DNA from: Candidatus Providencia siddallii
GTDB taxonomy: Bacteria; Pseudomonadota; Gammaproteobacteria; Enterobacterales; Enterobacteriaceae
Assembly: GCA_001457715.1 (NCBI GenBank)
Contig: CVRF01000002.1
Coordinates: 96,651 to 160,650, forward strand
Reading direction: 5' to 3'
DNA length: 64,000 nt
Shown here: in pieces, positions 51,633-62,571 of the stretch
How the letters are laid out: every line of letters begins with the position of its first letter
Numbering within the stretch: position 1 is the stretch's first letter
Notes under the pieces: generated by a model
The model's input: only the letters and a program-made list of their open reading frames with translations
What the model was told of the DNA's origin: nothing
The model's database searches: none
Translations under genes and position numbers: made by a program

Positions 51633-52610
51633 ATGAATAAATTACATTTATTAGATAAACATAAAGATGTTTTTAAAAAAAAACAAAAAGCATTAGAAAA
51701 AGTAAATTTTATAAGTAAACTAAAAAAAAGTTTATCAAAAACTCGTCAAAATTTAAGTTGTAGTTTACTTAGTTTGTTTTTAGAAAAAAAAATTAATGAT
51801 AATTTATTTGATAAATTAGAAGAACAGTTATTGATTGCTGATTTTGGTGTTAATACTACACATAAAATTATTAAAAATTTAATTGCGCAAGCTGATAGAA
51901 ATGAATTAAATGATATTAAAATATTATATAATAAATTACGTAGCGAATTATTAAATGTTTTAATAATTCCTTATAATCAATCTCTATCAGAAACTAAAAA
52001 ACCACACGTTATTTTATTTGTTGGAGTTAATGGAAGCGGGAAAACTACAACTATAGGTAAATTAGCTCATATGTATCATTTAAAAAAGAAATCTGTTATG
52101 TTAGCAGCTGGTGATACATTTCGCGCTGCTGCTGTTGAACAGTTACAAATTTTTGGTGATTTTAATAAAATACCTGTTATATCTCAACATATTGGTGCTG
52201 ATTCTGCTTCTGTGATTTTTGATGCTATTCAATCGGCTAAGTCAAAAAATATTGATGTACTTATTGCTGATACTGCAGGTCGTTTACAAAATAAAATGTA
52301 TTTAATGGATGAATTAAAAAAAATCATTCGTGTTATTAAAAAATATGATAAAGAAGCTCCTCATGAAGTATTATTAACATTAGATTCTAGTACAGGACAA
52401 AATGCTGTAAATCAAGTAAGTATTTTTAATAATGCTGTTAATTTAACAGGTATTGTATTAACTAAGTTTGATGGTACTGCAAAAGCCGGAGTGGTTTTTT
52501 CAATTTTAGAACAATTACATATACCTATTTGTTATATTGGAGTTGGTGAAGGTATTGATGACTTATGTCTATTTGAAGCGAAAGAATTTATTAATGCTTT
52601 ATTCGATTAA
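51633..52610 (+). CDS. ftsY: Signal recognition particle receptor FtsY, short N-terminus
   Basis: GTPase that receives SRP-ribosome complexes at the inner membrane. It has 325 residues; E. coli FtsY has about 497, its first 190 residues being an acidic, membrane-associating A domain that is absent here and replaced by a short Lys-rich leader. The NG core is complete: N domain (LFLEKKINDNLFDKLEEQLLIADFG), G1 VGVNGSGKTTTIGKLA, DTFRAAAVEQLQ, DTAGR, and TKFDGTAKAGV. The basic leader (KHKDVFKKKQKALEKV) may still bind lipids. It is first of ftsY-ftsE-ftsX, 15 bases before ftsE. Confidence 0.95.
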   Translation: MNKLHLLDKHKDVFKKKQKALEKVNFISKLKKSLSKTRQNLSCSLLSLFLEKKINDNLFDKLEEQLLIADFGVNTTHKIIKNLIAQADRNELNDIKILYNKLRSELLNVLIIPYNQSLSETKKPHVILFVGVNGSGKTTTIGKLAHMYHLKKKSVMLAAGDTFRAAAVEQLQIFGDFNKIPVISQHIGADSASVIFDAIQSAKSKNIDVLIADTAGRLQNKMYLMDELKKIIRVIKKYDKEAPHEVLLTLDSSTGQNAVNQVSIFNNAVNLTGIVLTKFDGTAKAGVVFSILEQLHIPICYIGVGEGIDDLCLFEAKEFINALFD

Positions 52611-52625
52611 TGAGAATAAAGATAA

Positions 52626-53282
52626 ATGATTTATTTTAATAACGTTAGTAAAATATATTCTAATGGATATAAAGCATTACAAAATATAGATTTTTGTTTG
52701 TTTCCAGGAGAATTAGTATTTATCAGTGGGCATTCTGGTGCAGGTAAAAGTACATTTCTTAAACTTATACTCGGAATAGAATTATTAAGTAGCGGTTCTA
52801 TTTTATTTAATGGTTATGATATTAGTTGTTTAAAAAAACATGAAATACCCTTTTTGCGTAGACAAATAGGAAGTATTTTTCATGACAACGGTTTATTGTT
52901 GAATATGACAGTATATGATAACGTAGCTATTCCTAAGTTGATTTTAGGGTTAAGCAATAAAAATGTTAGACATTGTGTCTTATCAGCTTTAGACAAAGTT
53001 GGTATGCTTAATAAGGTAAAAAAATATCCGTCAGAATTATCTATTTGCGAGAAACAGTATGTATGTATAGCTCGTGCTATAGTAAGTAAACCATTATTAT
53101 TATTAGCTGATGAACCTACATGTTATTTAAGTTATGAATGTTCTAAAAGCGTTATTCATTTATTTGAAGAATTTAGTAAAGAAGGTATAAGTGTGTTGTT
53201 TACTAGTTATGATAATTCCTTAATCAAGTTTGGTAATTTTCGTGTTGTTACTTTAAATAAAGGTTGTGTAATTGAAGATTAA
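52626..53282 (+). CDS. ftsE: Cell-division ABC protein FtsE with degraded ATPase motifs
   Basis: FtsE with FtsX normally drives murein hydrolase activation at the septum by ATP hydrolysis. It has 218 residues (E. coli 222). Walker A (GHSGAGKST) and Walker B (LLLADEPT) are intact. However the Q-loop reads IGSIFHD (E. coli MIFQD), the ABC signature reads LSICEKQ (E. coli LSGGEQQ), the D-loop reads CYLS (E. coli GNLD), and the H-loop reads TSYD (E. coli ATHD). Residues for catalysis and for the dimer sandwich are therefore missing. No frameshift occurs and overall similarity is high, so it is likely expressed. It may bind but not efficiently hydrolyse ATP. Confidence 0.9.
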   Translation: MIYFNNVSKIYSNGYKALQNIDFCLFPGELVFISGHSGAGKSTFLKLILGIELLSSGSILFNGYDISCLKKHEIPFLRRQIGSIFHDNGLLLNMTVYDNVAIPKLILGLSNKNVRHCVLSALDKVGMLNKVKKYPSELSICEKQYVCIARAIVSKPLLLLADEPTCYLSYECSKSVIHLFEEFSKEGISVLFTSYDNSLIKFGNFRVVTLNKGCVIED

Positions 53283-53332
53283 ATTTGTAAATTTTTATAG
53301 TTTTTATATCAATGTAAAATATAATTGTAGTT

Positions 53333-54184
53333 ATGATTAAGAATTTATTTACAAATATTTTAATTCAGGTAGTGATTGCAATATTATTTTTGCCGGTGAA
53401 TTTTAGTTATATTATTTGGAAAAATATAACTAAAATTGCTTTAGACTCAGACGAGTCACCGCAGATTACAATTTTTTTTGATAATTCATTAGATGAATAT
53501 AATTTATGTAATATAATAACACAATTACAAATTTTTGAGAATATTATTTACATGAATCGTCTTTATCATGAACAAAATGTAAAGAAACAACCAAACTGTT
53601 TTAAGTTAAGTGGAATTTTTAATAAAAATAAAAAAAAAATAAGTATATCTACCTTTAATTTTTCATCAAAAATTGATTTTAAAAATCTTAGTGATGTATT
53701 AAATGATAAGATTATTAAAGTAAAAGGAGTTAAAAAAGTAATAATTAATGAAAGTTTAAGTTCTCATTTATATTTAATAAAAGGTTTAGTTACTAAAGCT
53801 ATGATAATAATTAGTTTTTTAATGTTTTTACCTTTATTTTTAATTATTAGTTATAATATAAAATTTAAAATATCTTCTAGTTATGATATTATTAAAATAA
53901 TGAAATTAATAGGTGCTACAGATTGGTTTATTATACAATCATTTTTAAAAAAAAATATTACTAATTGTTTAATTGGTGTATTAATTTCGTTAATTACAAC
54001 TTATGTAACTATTTCTAAATTATCAAATATTTTTATAAAATTCACTGGTTTGTTTAATACGAAATTTTATATAAAGAATTTTTTATTAGAAGAGTTTTTG
54101 TTTATTATAATTTTATCACTAATAATTGGATGGATTGCAGCTATGTTAGAAACTAATAAATGTTTAAATAAATTTAAAATTTAA
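53333..54184 (+). CDS. ftsX: Cell-division membrane protein FtsX, shortened
   Basis: Partner of FtsE in the inner membrane. It has 283 residues; E. coli FtsX has 352, and the missing part is its N-terminal cytoplasmic tail of about 75 residues, since this protein starts almost directly with membrane helix 1. Four membrane helices are seen at about 8-28, 157-178, 212-233 and 257-276; the periplasmic domain lies between the first two and begins SPQITIFFDNSLDEYN. LIGATDWFIIQSFL is the conserved cytoplasmic loop. Sequence identity to E. coli is visibly lower than for neighbours, in line with the degraded FtsE. Confidence 0.85.
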   Translation: MIKNLFTNILIQVVIAILFLPVNFSYIIWKNITKIALDSDESPQITIFFDNSLDEYNLCNIITQLQIFENIIYMNRLYHEQNVKKQPNCFKLSGIFNKNKKKISISTFNFSSKIDFKNLSDVLNDKIIKVKGVKKVIINESLSSHLYLIKGLVTKAMIIISFLMFLPLFLIISYNIKFKISSSYDIIKIMKLIGATDWFIIQSFLKKNITNCLIGVLISLITTYVTISKLSNIFIKFTGLFNTKFYIKNFLLEEFLFIIILSLIIGWIAAMLETNKCLNKFKI

Positions 54185-54293
54185 TGATATTTATAATAAA
54201 TAATCATTGGTTTAATCGATAAAATCATATTTTTTTAAAATTGTAGTATGAAGTTATATTAACTAAGTTTTTTATTAAAAAATAGAGGACTAA

Positions 54294-55172
54294 ATGAGTA
54301 AAAATATGAACTCGTTGTCGTTTGTATCTCAATGTTCAATTGAAAGTTATGTAAGAGTTGCTAATACTTATCCAATACTTACTGTTGATGAAGAAAAAGT
54401 GTTTGCTGAAAGATTATATTATTATGGTGATTTAAAAGCTGCTAAACAATTGATAATGTCTCATTTACGTTTTGTTATTCATATTGCGCGGAGTTATTCA
54501 GGATATGGATTACCTCAAGCCGATTTAATTCAAGAAGGAAATATTGGTTTAATGAAAGCTGTGCGTCGTTTTAATCCTGAAATTGGTGTTAGACTTGTAT
54601 CTTTTGCAGTTAATTGGATTAAAGCTGAAATACATGAATATGTTTTACGTAATTGGCGTATTGTTAAAGTAGCGACAACTAAATCTCAGCGTAAATTATT
54701 TTTTAATTTAAGAAAAAATAAAAAACGTATTGGTTGGTTTAGTTTAGAAGAAGTTGATATAGTAGCTCAAGAATTAGGTGTGAGTGCTAAGGATGTTTTG
54801 GAAATGGAATCAAGAATGACAGCTCAAGATATGTCTTTTGATATTCAGGAAGATGATGAAATAAACTATTTTAATACTCCGCTATTACCTATGCTTTATT
54901 TACAAGATAAGTCATCTGATTTCGCTAATACTATTGAAAATAGTAATTGGAAAATTCATACAACTGAATCTTTAGTTAACGCTATTATTTTATTAGATAA
55001 ACGCAGTCAAGATATAATACGTTCACGTTGGTTAGATGATGACAATAAAAAAACATTACAAGAATTAGCTAATAAATACGATATTTCTGCTGAACGAGTT
55101 CGTCAGCTTGAGAAAAATGCGATGAAAAAACTACGATTAGCTATAGAAAAAAATAAAAATATAAAACATTAA
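54294..55172 (+). CDS. rpoH: Heat-shock sigma factor RpoH (sigma-32)
   Basis: Directs RNA polymerase to heat-shock promoters. It has 292 residues (E. coli 284), with GAGG upstream of the ATG. Region 2 is complete ([45 protein letters not shown]...[26 protein letters not shown]). The RpoH box [14 protein letters not shown], contacting core and needed for stability control, is kept. Region 4 ends [21 protein letters not shown] matching promoter stands before grpE at 16.8 kb, so the regulon is at least partly alive. It follows ftsX by about 110 bases, as in E. coli. Confidence 0.97.
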   Translation: MSKNMNSLSFVSQCSIESYVRVANTYPILTVDEEKVFAERLYYYGDLKAAKQLIMSHLRFVIHIARSYSGYGLPQADLIQEGNIGLMKAVRRFNPEIGVRLVSFAVNWIKAEIHEYVLRNWRIVKVATTKSQRKLFFNLRKNKKRIGWFSLEEVDIVAQELGVSAKDVLEMESRMTAQDMSFDIQEDDEINYFNTPLLPMLYLQDKSSDFANTIENSNWKIHTTESLVNAIILLDKRSQDIIRSRWLDDDNKKTLQELANKYDISAERVRQLEKNAMKKLRLAIEKNKNIKH

Positions 55173-56117
55173 TTATAACAGTTTTAGTTAGTATTTGTTG
55201 TATTTTTATATATTTATTTTTTGTAAAATTTTAATTAGTGATATAATTAATTTATTTTTATATGTTTTAATAACTGAAATTATTTTTTAAATTTTATAGT
55301 TTTTATATTAACATTTTAGTTATAAAATATAAAAATGTGGTAAAAAATTAATATTTTTTTAAAAAAATTATAAATATTTTTTATATTTGAATTTATTAAG
55401 ATATTATTTATTATAATAATTTATTATATATTAATATATTTTAAAATAAATTTTATTTTAAATATATATTTTTAATATTGTAATTAGTTGTAAAAATATT
55501 AAAATAAATAATTATATAATTAGTTTGTATAATTAAAATTTACTTTGTTCTATTCTATAGAATATTTTAAAATTATTTAATAAAATTAAATATTAATATA
55601 ATATATATTATATATAATTTATATAAATATTACGTTATATTATGTTTATGAATTATAGTTTTATTAATATAATAATTAAATTAGTTTTAATAATGATTAT
55701 TTATTTTTTAAATATTTTTAAAATTCTTATTAATTAATTATTTAATAAATATATCATAAAAGTGATTATAAATATAATTATTTTAATTCAAAGCATTTAT
55801 ATATAATATTATAAATATTTATAAAATATAATTTGTAGTTAACTTTCATTATAATAATAATTATATATTATTTTATATAAAAATTTTTATTTTTATTAAT
55901 ATAAAATATATAATTTATATTATCATTTATAATGAATATATCTTTATTTGTTATTTTTATATATTAATAAATGCTTAAATATAATTATTATAATATAAAT
56001 AAAATATTTATTTTTAAAAATTCAATATAAGCATTATATAAGGTTAATATAAATTTAAAATTTAATAAAATTCTAATTGAATACTATGGTTTAATCTAAT
56101 TTATAGGATAATTTATA
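55173..56117. other. A/T-rich spacer
   Basis: 945 bases between rpoH and deoB, low-complexity A/T. A 12-bp palindrome ATTCTATAGAAT lies near 55555. Nothing else recognised. TAGGATAATTTATA just before deoB gives it an AGGA ribosome-binding element. Confidence 0.5.
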
Positions 56118-57338
56118 ATGAGACGTTTATTTATTATAGTATTGGACTCACTTGGAATAGGTTCATCTGAGGATTCATATAAATTTGGTGATAATGGATC
56201 AAATACTTTAGGGCATATCGCTGAATCATGTTTTTTTGGAGATATTAGTGATCATAGTAAATATTTATATATTCCTAATTTAACTAAACTTGGTTTAGGT
56301 AAAGCGGCAGAAGAAGCAAGTGGATCATTCCCATTAGGGCTTGATTATAAAACTAAGATTATTGGTGCATATGCTTATGCTAGTGCTGTTTCATCTGGAA
56401 AGGATACTCCGTCAGGGCATTGGGAGCTTGCTGGTGTTCCGGTTTTATTTAATTGGGGGTATTTTCTAGATAAAAAAAATAGTTTTCCAAAAAAATTATT
56501 AGATATTTTAATTAAAAAAGCAAATTTATTTGGTTTTTTAGGTAATTGTCATTCATCTGGAACAGTAATTCTTAGTAAATTAGGTGAAGAACATATAAAA
56601 ACATGTAAACCGATTTTTTATACTTCTGCAGACTCTGTGTTTCAAATAGCTTGTCATGAAGATATATATGGTTTAAATAAACTTTATGAATTATGTAAGA
56701 TTGTTCGTAATGAATTAACTGAAGGTAATTATAATATATGTAGAGTTATTGCTAGACCGTTTATTGGTAATAATGCAAAAAATTTTATTCGTACAGGTAA
56801 TCGATACGATTTAGCTATGCCTCCTCCAGGTAGAACTGTACTTAAAAAAATAATTGATGAAAAGAACGGAAAAGTTATTTCTATTGGAAAAATATCTGAT
56901 ATATATGCTAATATTGGTATTACAAAAACAATTAAAGCAACTGGAATTAATTCTTTATTTGATGAAACAGTGAAAGAAATAAAAAATGCAAGTAACAATA
57001 CTATTGTTTTTAGTAATTTCGTTGATTTTGATTCTCTTTATGGTCATCGTCGTGATGCTGCAGGTTATGCTAAAGCTTTGGAATTATTTGATTATAGATT
57101 ACCTGAAATTTTAGGGTTAGTAAAAAGTGGTGATATACTTATATTAACATCTGATCATGGTTGTGATCCTACTTGGTATGGTACAGAGCATACTCGTGAA
57201 TATATTCCAGTGTTAATTTATGGTCCTGATATTATTCCAAAAAATTTAGGTTATCGCAAAACTTTTGCAGATATAGGACAAACAATCGCGGAATATTTTA
57301 GTTTATCTCCTATGGAGTATGGAATATCTATGTTATAG
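56118..57338 (+). CDS. deoB: Phosphopentomutase DeoB
   Basis: Interconverts ribose/deoxyribose 1-phosphate and 5-phosphate, linking nucleoside salvage with the pentose phosphate pool. It has 406 residues (E. coli 407). Alkaline-phosphatase-fold motifs: [15 protein letters not shown] (metal Asp), [14 protein letters not shown] with the phosphorylated Thr, [28 protein letters not shown], and [24 protein letters not shown] with metal ligands. The other deo genes are not adjacent, so it stands alone between two long spacers. Confidence 0.96.
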   Translation: MRRLFIIVLDSLGIGSSEDSYKFGDNGSNTLGHIAESCFFGDISDHSKYLYIPNLTKLGLGKAAEEASGSFPLGLDYKTKIIGAYAYASAVSSGKDTPSGHWELAGVPVLFNWGYFLDKKNSFPKKLLDILIKKANLFGFLGNCHSSGTVILSKLGEEHIKTCKPIFYTSADSVFQIACHEDIYGLNKLYELCKIVRNELTEGNYNICRVIARPFIGNNAKNFIRTGNRYDLAMPPPGRTVLKKIIDEKNGKVISIGKISDIYANIGITKTIKATGINSLFDETVKEIKNASNNTIVFSNFVDFDSLYGHRRDAAGYAKALELFDYRLPEILGLVKSGDILILTSDHGCDPTWYGTEHTREYIPVLIYGPDIIPKNLGYRKTFADIGQTIAEYFSLSPMEYGISML

Positions 57339-58509
57339 ATATATTTTTTTAAAATTATAATGATATTATTAAATAATAAAAATGAGATATAAATATACAT
57401 ATTTAATATTTTAACTTTTTTTAAAAAAAAACATTGTATATTCGTGTTGTTTTTATATAGTATAGTTATTTTTTTTAAAAAAAAATAGAATTTAATTTTT
57501 ATAACAAAAATATTTAAAAAATAAAATTATGTTTTTTTATAAAACAATATAAATTTTAATAAAAAGTAATTAAATAATAAATTATTAAAAAATTTTTATA
57601 TTTATTTTTTTAGCAAGCAGTATGTTTGCAGTTATTATTTAATTATGACTTAAATTTTTAATTAATTAATAAATTTTAGATTGTTTTTATTAAAACTTGG
57701 TATTTAATAAAAAATTATTTAATAATTGAGATATAAAAATAATATTTGTAAAAAAAAGATTTTATTTCTTAAAATATTGTGTTTTTAAAAGTATATTTAT
57801 CAATAAAATAGTTAATTTATTTTTAAAATCGGTTAATTGTGACAATTTAGTTAAATTTTTATTTTTGGAAATATATTATTAGTAAAATAAGTTTTTTAAA
57901 GTGTATTTTGTATTAATTTAATATTTGTTTATTAATATTACTTAAAAATAATTTTATTATCTCGATTTTAAATACAACAATATAAAATTGTAATAAGATA
58001 TTTTTAAAAAAATATTTTTTATTTAGTTTGAAATATTTAATAAAATAAATTGATATTAGTATTTAATTCTTATAATTAAAAGCGTATTATAATTTATTTA
58101 TTTAAGCATTACAATATGTATTATTATTATATATGAAAAACTTAATTGTAATAACTAATTTAAAATTATAAATCTGAAAGATTATTTTTTTATTTGTATT
58201 TTTTGTTAAAAAAAAGAAATTAAATTGTATTTAATTAAATAAATACTTTATATCAAATAATTTCAAAGATTATATTTTTTATTTATTAAAGATTGTATCT
58301 TTTTAGTAATTAAATTTTTATCATTATTGTAAATTTGTAATATATGTTTTAGTAAAAATAATATTATTTTTTACAAATATTTAAATATTATTGATATTAA
58401 TATATGTTAAAGATAAATATATTAAATTAAAATTTTAATAAATTTAGATATATATTGAAACATGATAAAAAATAAAATCCACTATTTTATATTTTATGTA
58501 TAAAAAAGA
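57339..58509. other. Gene desert, 1.2 kb
   Basis: No gene recognised. Two T-then-A tracts occur close together just after deoB: T7A9 at 57416-57431 and T8A9 at 57469-57485. The rest is low-complexity A/T. Confidence 0.55.
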
Positions 58510-58908
58510 ATGATATATGATCAACGTGATGTGTTTTTGAATAAACTTGGAATAACTCAATGGGTTGTGAGGGATTTTACAACGCTGTTTGGTGAGTTTA
58601 TTATAAATATTTCAAATACCACTAAGCTTATAGTTATTACTAACGAAAATATTAATTTTTTTATTGAATTACTAAAAGATGTATTTTTATTATTAAATAT
58701 TTGTTATTCAAATGTGATTTATATTAAATCAGAACAAATAAAATTTATACAGAAACCAATAAAAATACCTTGTTGGGTGTTAGGTAGCAATATAGATATT
58801 AAAAATATCAATATAATGCTTATTAGTCCTAGTTTGAGTGAGTTATCATTAAATAATTTTGCAAAAAAAGAATTATTGAGACAAATTTGTGAAAATTGTG
58901 TTTTTTAG
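58510..58908 (+). CDS. holD: DNA polymerase III psi subunit HolD
   Basis: Small subunit that joins chi to the clamp loader and so links Pol III to SSB. It has 132 residues (E. coli 137). The N-terminal chi/clamp-loader region DVFLNKLGITQWVVRD aligns with E. coli DWQLQQLGITQWSLRR, and the C-terminal end (SPSLSELSLNNFAKKELLRQICENC) aligns with SPALTDLRANPTARAALWQQIC. The middle is strongly diverged. It stands alone, without rsmC or rimI. Weakly conserved genes like holD are often lost in symbionts, so retention is notable. Confidence 0.87.
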   Translation: MIYDQRDVFLNKLGITQWVVRDFTTLFGEFIINISNTTKLIVITNENINFFIELLKDVFLLLNICYSNVIYIKSEQIKFIQKPIKIPCWVLGSNIDIKNINIMLISPSLSELSLNNFAKKELLRQICENCVF

Positions 58909-59541
58909 ATTTTATTTTTAAAATTAAATACTGTATATATTTTATCATTATTAATATAAATATAATAAATAAAAATATTTATGTTTTAGTATCAATAATT
59001 ATATATTTATAATATAAAAATTAAAATTTATTATTAAATTATGATTAAAATATAACATTTTTTTATAAAAAAAAACATATAAATAAATTATTTATTAAAT
59101 TGTTTCTATATAACTAAAATCATAATAGTAATTGTGTTTTTTAATGAAATAGGTAATAAACGAGTTATGAATTTATATTCATATATTTTATATAATATAT
59201 ATTAGTATTTTATGTAACTAAACATTTAAAATTTAAAATTAATTTGTTACAATTAATTTTCTGTAATTAAAATAAATTTGTTTTTTGTATAATCTAAAGT
59301 GATATTAATAGATTATATCTTGTAAATTAGTAAAATAAAAGTTATGTTACTTAATAATTCTATAAATAATTTAAAGTTTAAATTTATTAAAAATTAATTA
59401 GTACTACTTATAATAGATATTTATACAAATAATTGAATATGTTTATTAATTAAATTTTTGATAAAAATATTTTTTAAATAAAATCTTATATATTTTTTTT
59501 ACTTTTATGTTTTTAATGTATTTATATCGGTTATAAATTAT
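58909..59541. other. A/T-rich spacer
   Basis: Nothing recognisable in the 633 bases between holD and pyrD except the pyrD upstream region. Confidence 0.5.
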
Positions 59542-60552
59542 ATGTTATATCATATTTTTAAAAAATTAATGTTTCATTTTGATCCTGAGAAAGTACATGA
59601 ATTATTTTTTCGAAATCTTAATAAATTAAATAATTCTTTTTTTAGTTTTTTAATAAATCAATCAGTTGCTATAAAACCAGTTCAATGTATGGGTTTATTT
59701 TTTAAAAATCCATTAGGGTTAGCTGCTGGATTAGATAAAGATGGTGAATGTATTGATGCATTCGGTTCAATGGGTTTCGGTTTTATCGAAGTTGGAACAG
59801 TTACTCCTAAACCTCAGTTTGGGAATAATAAACCTAGATTATTTCGAATAGTAAAGGCAGATGCTTTAATTAATAGAATGGGATTTAATAATAAAGGTGT
59901 CGATAATCTTGTTGAAAACATTAAAAAATCTTCTTATAATGGTATAATTGGTGTTAATATTGGAAAAAATAATGATACTTTGATTGAAGAAAGTAAAAAT
60001 GATTATTTGTTTTGTATGAATAAAGTATATAATCATGCAGGTTACATTGTTATCAATATATCATCACCAAATACACATAGATTACGTGAATTGCAGTATG
60101 ATGTATTTTTAGATGATTTATTAATTAAAATAAAATCAGAGCAATTAAAGCTACGATTGCAATATAAAAAAAATGTACCAGTTTTAATTAAAATTGCACC
60201 TGATTTAACAGAGAATGAAATTGTTCAATTTTCTGATAGTTTATTAAGACAAAATATTGATGGAGTAATCGCGACAAATACTACTTTGGATCATTCTTTA
60301 GTACAAGGATTATCTTATTGTAATGAAGATGGCGGCTTAAGTGGTCGACCAGTACAGTGCAAAAGCACAAAAGTAATTGAAATTATTTCTAGAGAAATAA
60401 GAGGTAAAATACCAATTATTGGTGTAGGTGGTATAGATTCGTTAATATCTGCTCGTGAAAAAATAGAAGCTGGAGCATCATTAATTCAAATTTATTCTGG
60501 TTTAATTTATCGTGGACCAAAATTAATTAAAGATATTGTAAATTATATTTAA
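59542..60552 (+). CDS. pyrD: Dihydroorotate dehydrogenase (quinone) PyrD
   Basis: Class 2 FMN enzyme at the inner membrane oxidising dihydroorotate to orotate with quinone. It has 336 residues, exactly as in E. coli. The N-terminal amphipathic helix ([18 protein letters not shown]) mediates membrane association. FMN-barrel motifs: [48 protein letters not shown] (with the class 2 catalytic Ser), [22 protein letters not shown] and GVGGIDS. It acts after PyrC (3.7 kb) in the same pathway. zapC and the genes following in E. coli are missing before fabA. Confidence 0.97.
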   Translation: MLYHIFKKLMFHFDPEKVHELFFRNLNKLNNSFFSFLINQSVAIKPVQCMGLFFKNPLGLAAGLDKDGECIDAFGSMGFGFIEVGTVTPKPQFGNNKPRLFRIVKADALINRMGFNNKGVDNLVENIKKSSYNGIIGVNIGKNNDTLIEESKNDYLFCMNKVYNHAGYIVINISSPNTHRLRELQYDVFLDDLLIKIKSEQLKLRLQYKKNVPVLIKIAPDLTENEIVQFSDSLLRQNIDGVIATNTTLDHSLVQGLSYCNEDGGLSGRPVQCKSTKVIEIISREIRGKIPIIGVGGIDSLISAREKIEAGASLIQIYSGLIYRGPKLIKDIVNYI

Positions 60553-60823
60553 TTTTTTATAAATTTATCTATCTTAAAATAGTATAAAAATTTATTTTTA
60601 TAGATTTTATTATTATATTTCAAAAAAAAACAGTTTAAACTATTAACATATTATTTATTTAATTGATATTAATAATAAAAAAATATTTGTTTAAATTTAT
60701 TGTGTTTTATAAATTTAAATTTATAAAAATATTTTTTTAAAATTTAAAATTTACATGATATGTGATTGTTATTTAAAATAATTTTTATAAATAATTGAAA
60801 TATTATTTTTATTAAATTTATAT

Positions 60824-61342
60824 TTAAAATATATTATTTATTTTAAATAAACCAACTCTTAAATCTTTTGCAGTATAAATAATTTTACCATCAACAAAAA
60901 CTTCACCGTCAGCTAACCCCATAATTAGCTTACGCTTAATTACGCGTTTAAAATTAACACAATAAATTATTTTTTTTGCTGTTTGTAAAACTTGTCCTGT
61001 GAATTTAACTTCACCAACTCCAAGAGCACGACCTTTACCTTCCCCACCAATCCAACCAAGATAAAATCCAACTAATTGCCACATTGCATCTAAACCTAAA
61101 CATCCTGGCATAACAGGGTCATTTATAAAATGACAATCAAAAAACCATAGATTAGGATTAATATCTAATTCCGCTTCAATATAACCTTTATTAAATGCTC
61201 CTCCATTTTTAGTAACGTTTGTGATTCTATCTATCATTAACATATAACCTGATGGTAATGGAGGCCCATTGCCTATGAAAAGTTTACCTTTCCCTGAGTC
61301 GATTAAGTCTTTTTTTGTATAATAATTTCGTTTATAAATCAT
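60824..61342 (-). CDS. fabA: 3-hydroxydecanoyl-ACP dehydratase/isomerase FabA
   Basis: Dehydrates 3-hydroxyacyl-ACP and isomerises the C10 product, starting unsaturated fatty acid synthesis. It has 172 residues, the E. coli length. The hotdog fold shows [31 protein letters not shown] with catalytic His (CHF) and Asp (LDAM). [19 protein letters not shown] follows. AcpS at 7.2 kb activates its carrier protein. It lies in the E. coli order pyrD ... fabA ... tusE. Confidence 0.97.
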   Translation of the reverse strand: MIYKRNYYTKKDLIDSGKGKLFIGNGPPLPSGYMLMIDRITNVTKNGGAFNKGYIEAELDINPNLWFFDCHFINDPVMPGCLGLDAMWQLVGFYLGWIGGEGKGRALGVGEVKFTGQVLQTAKKIIYCVNFKRVIKRKLIMGLADGEVFVDGKIIYTAKDLRVGLFKINNIF

Positions 61343-62095
61343 TTTTTAGATGCCTTTTATTGCATATAAAGTTTATATTGGATAATATAATTTTATATTT
61401 TTAGTTTATTCTTAATTTTTTAAAGCAATTGTTTTTGTTTTATTATAATTAATATTATAACTAATTTATTTAAAGTATTATTAATTTTTAATTAAAAATT
61501 ATCATTTTTAATTAATTACTAAATTATATTATTAATAACTCAAAAAATTAAATATATAATTGGTTTAAATTTTAGTTAAAATTTTGTTTTTATAGCATGT
61601 ATGTTATTTAAAATACAATCAGTAATTTAATTGTTTTTAAAAATTGTTAAATATTATCATTACTTGTATTTTTAATTTTAAAATTAAAAATTAATTTTAA
61701 TTAATTTTAAGTTAAAATTAAAAACATATATTTTATATAAAAATTATTGATTTAAACAATATTTTTTATTAAATAAAATTATATTTATTTTGATATAAAA
61801 TTTTAAAATTAAAATTTAATTTTAATTAATTTTAAGTTTTATAAAAAATAATTATTATATTTTTATATTTTTATTATTATAAGATATAATTAACTGCTTT
61901 ATATTATATATTTGATTAATTATTAAAACTATGAAGTTTATAATAAAATTATAATAATTTATATATAAATTATATTTTTAATTTCAGATTGTTTGTAATA
62001 ATTGTTTATTAGTTTATTTATTTTAGTTAAGATTATTTTATAAATATAAATATTAACAGTTTAATATTTATATTTATATTTTTTTTGTATATGTG
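61343..62095. other. A/T-rich spacer with a 45-base direct repeat
   Basis: E. coli has matP, ompA, sulA, mgsA and others between fabA and tusE; none is recognisable here. Two 45-base copies of an A/T sequence, identical at 41 of 45 positions, occur at 61669-61713 and 61794-61838. Confidence 0.55.
61669..61838. repeat. Direct repeat, two 45-base copies 125 bases apart
   Basis: Copies at 61669-61713 and 61794-61838 differ at four positions and share a 23-base identical end finishing in TTTTAAGTT. Likely a local duplication in non-coding DNA. Confidence 0.55.
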
Positions 62096-62425
62096 TTATA
62101 TACATTTAATTTGTTTAGGAAGTCCAGCTAGTTTTATTGCTTGTATTGCTGGTCCCTTTGGAAATAATTTATATAAATAAGAACTGTTACCTTTTTTCTT
62201 CCCGAATTTTTTCTTTGCAGTTTTAACGAGTATTCTAATACTTGGGGGTATATTAAATTCTGTATAAAAAATACGAATAAACTTAATTATTTCTAGATGT
62301 TCATTTGTAAGTTTAATATTTTCATATTCTGCGAGTATATAAATAATTTCTTCATTCCAATGTTTACTATTAATTAAATATCCTTGACTATCTGTTAATA
62401 TTTCTTTACTATTAAGTAGTGGCAT
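62096..62425 (-). CDS. tusE: Sulfur relay protein TusE (DsrC family)
   Basis: Accepts sulfur from TusBCD and passes it to MnmA for 2-thiouridine at tRNA position 34. It has 109 residues, the E. coli length. Family blocks: GYLINSKHWNEEI, EHLEIIKFIRIFYTEFN, PPSIRILVKTAKKKFG, GNSSYLYKLFPKGPAIQAIKLAGLPKQIKCI. The active-site Cys is the penultimate residue. The second DsrC-type Cys is absent, as expected in TusE. It lies next to tRNA-Ser as in E. coli (tusE-yccA-serT), with yccA lost. Confidence 0.95.
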   Translation of the reverse strand: MPLLNSKEILTDSQGYLINSKHWNEEIIYILAEYENIKLTNEHLEIIKFIRIFYTEFNIPPSIRILVKTAKKKFGKKKGNSSYLYKLFPKGPAIQAIKLAGLPKQIKCI

Positions 62426-62557
62426 AAAATTTTCTTTATATGAAATGGTTTGTTATAATATCAATTATTAAATAATAATCAAGTTAAAATTTAATTTTTT
62501 GCTATAAATAACAAAATATTAAATTTTTTATTTATATAAAAATGTAAATATTATTTA

Positions 62558-62567
62558 CCGCTAGCGG
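62558..62567. repeat. GC-rich 10-bp palindrome before tRNA-Ser
   Basis: CCGCTAGCGG is fully self-complementary and stands out in A/T-rich DNA. A possible -10 box TATTAT (62549-62554) precedes it, so it may be the G+C-rich discriminator region of the tRNA promoter or part of a 5' leader processing site. Confidence 0.5.
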
Positions 62568-62571
62568 ATGT

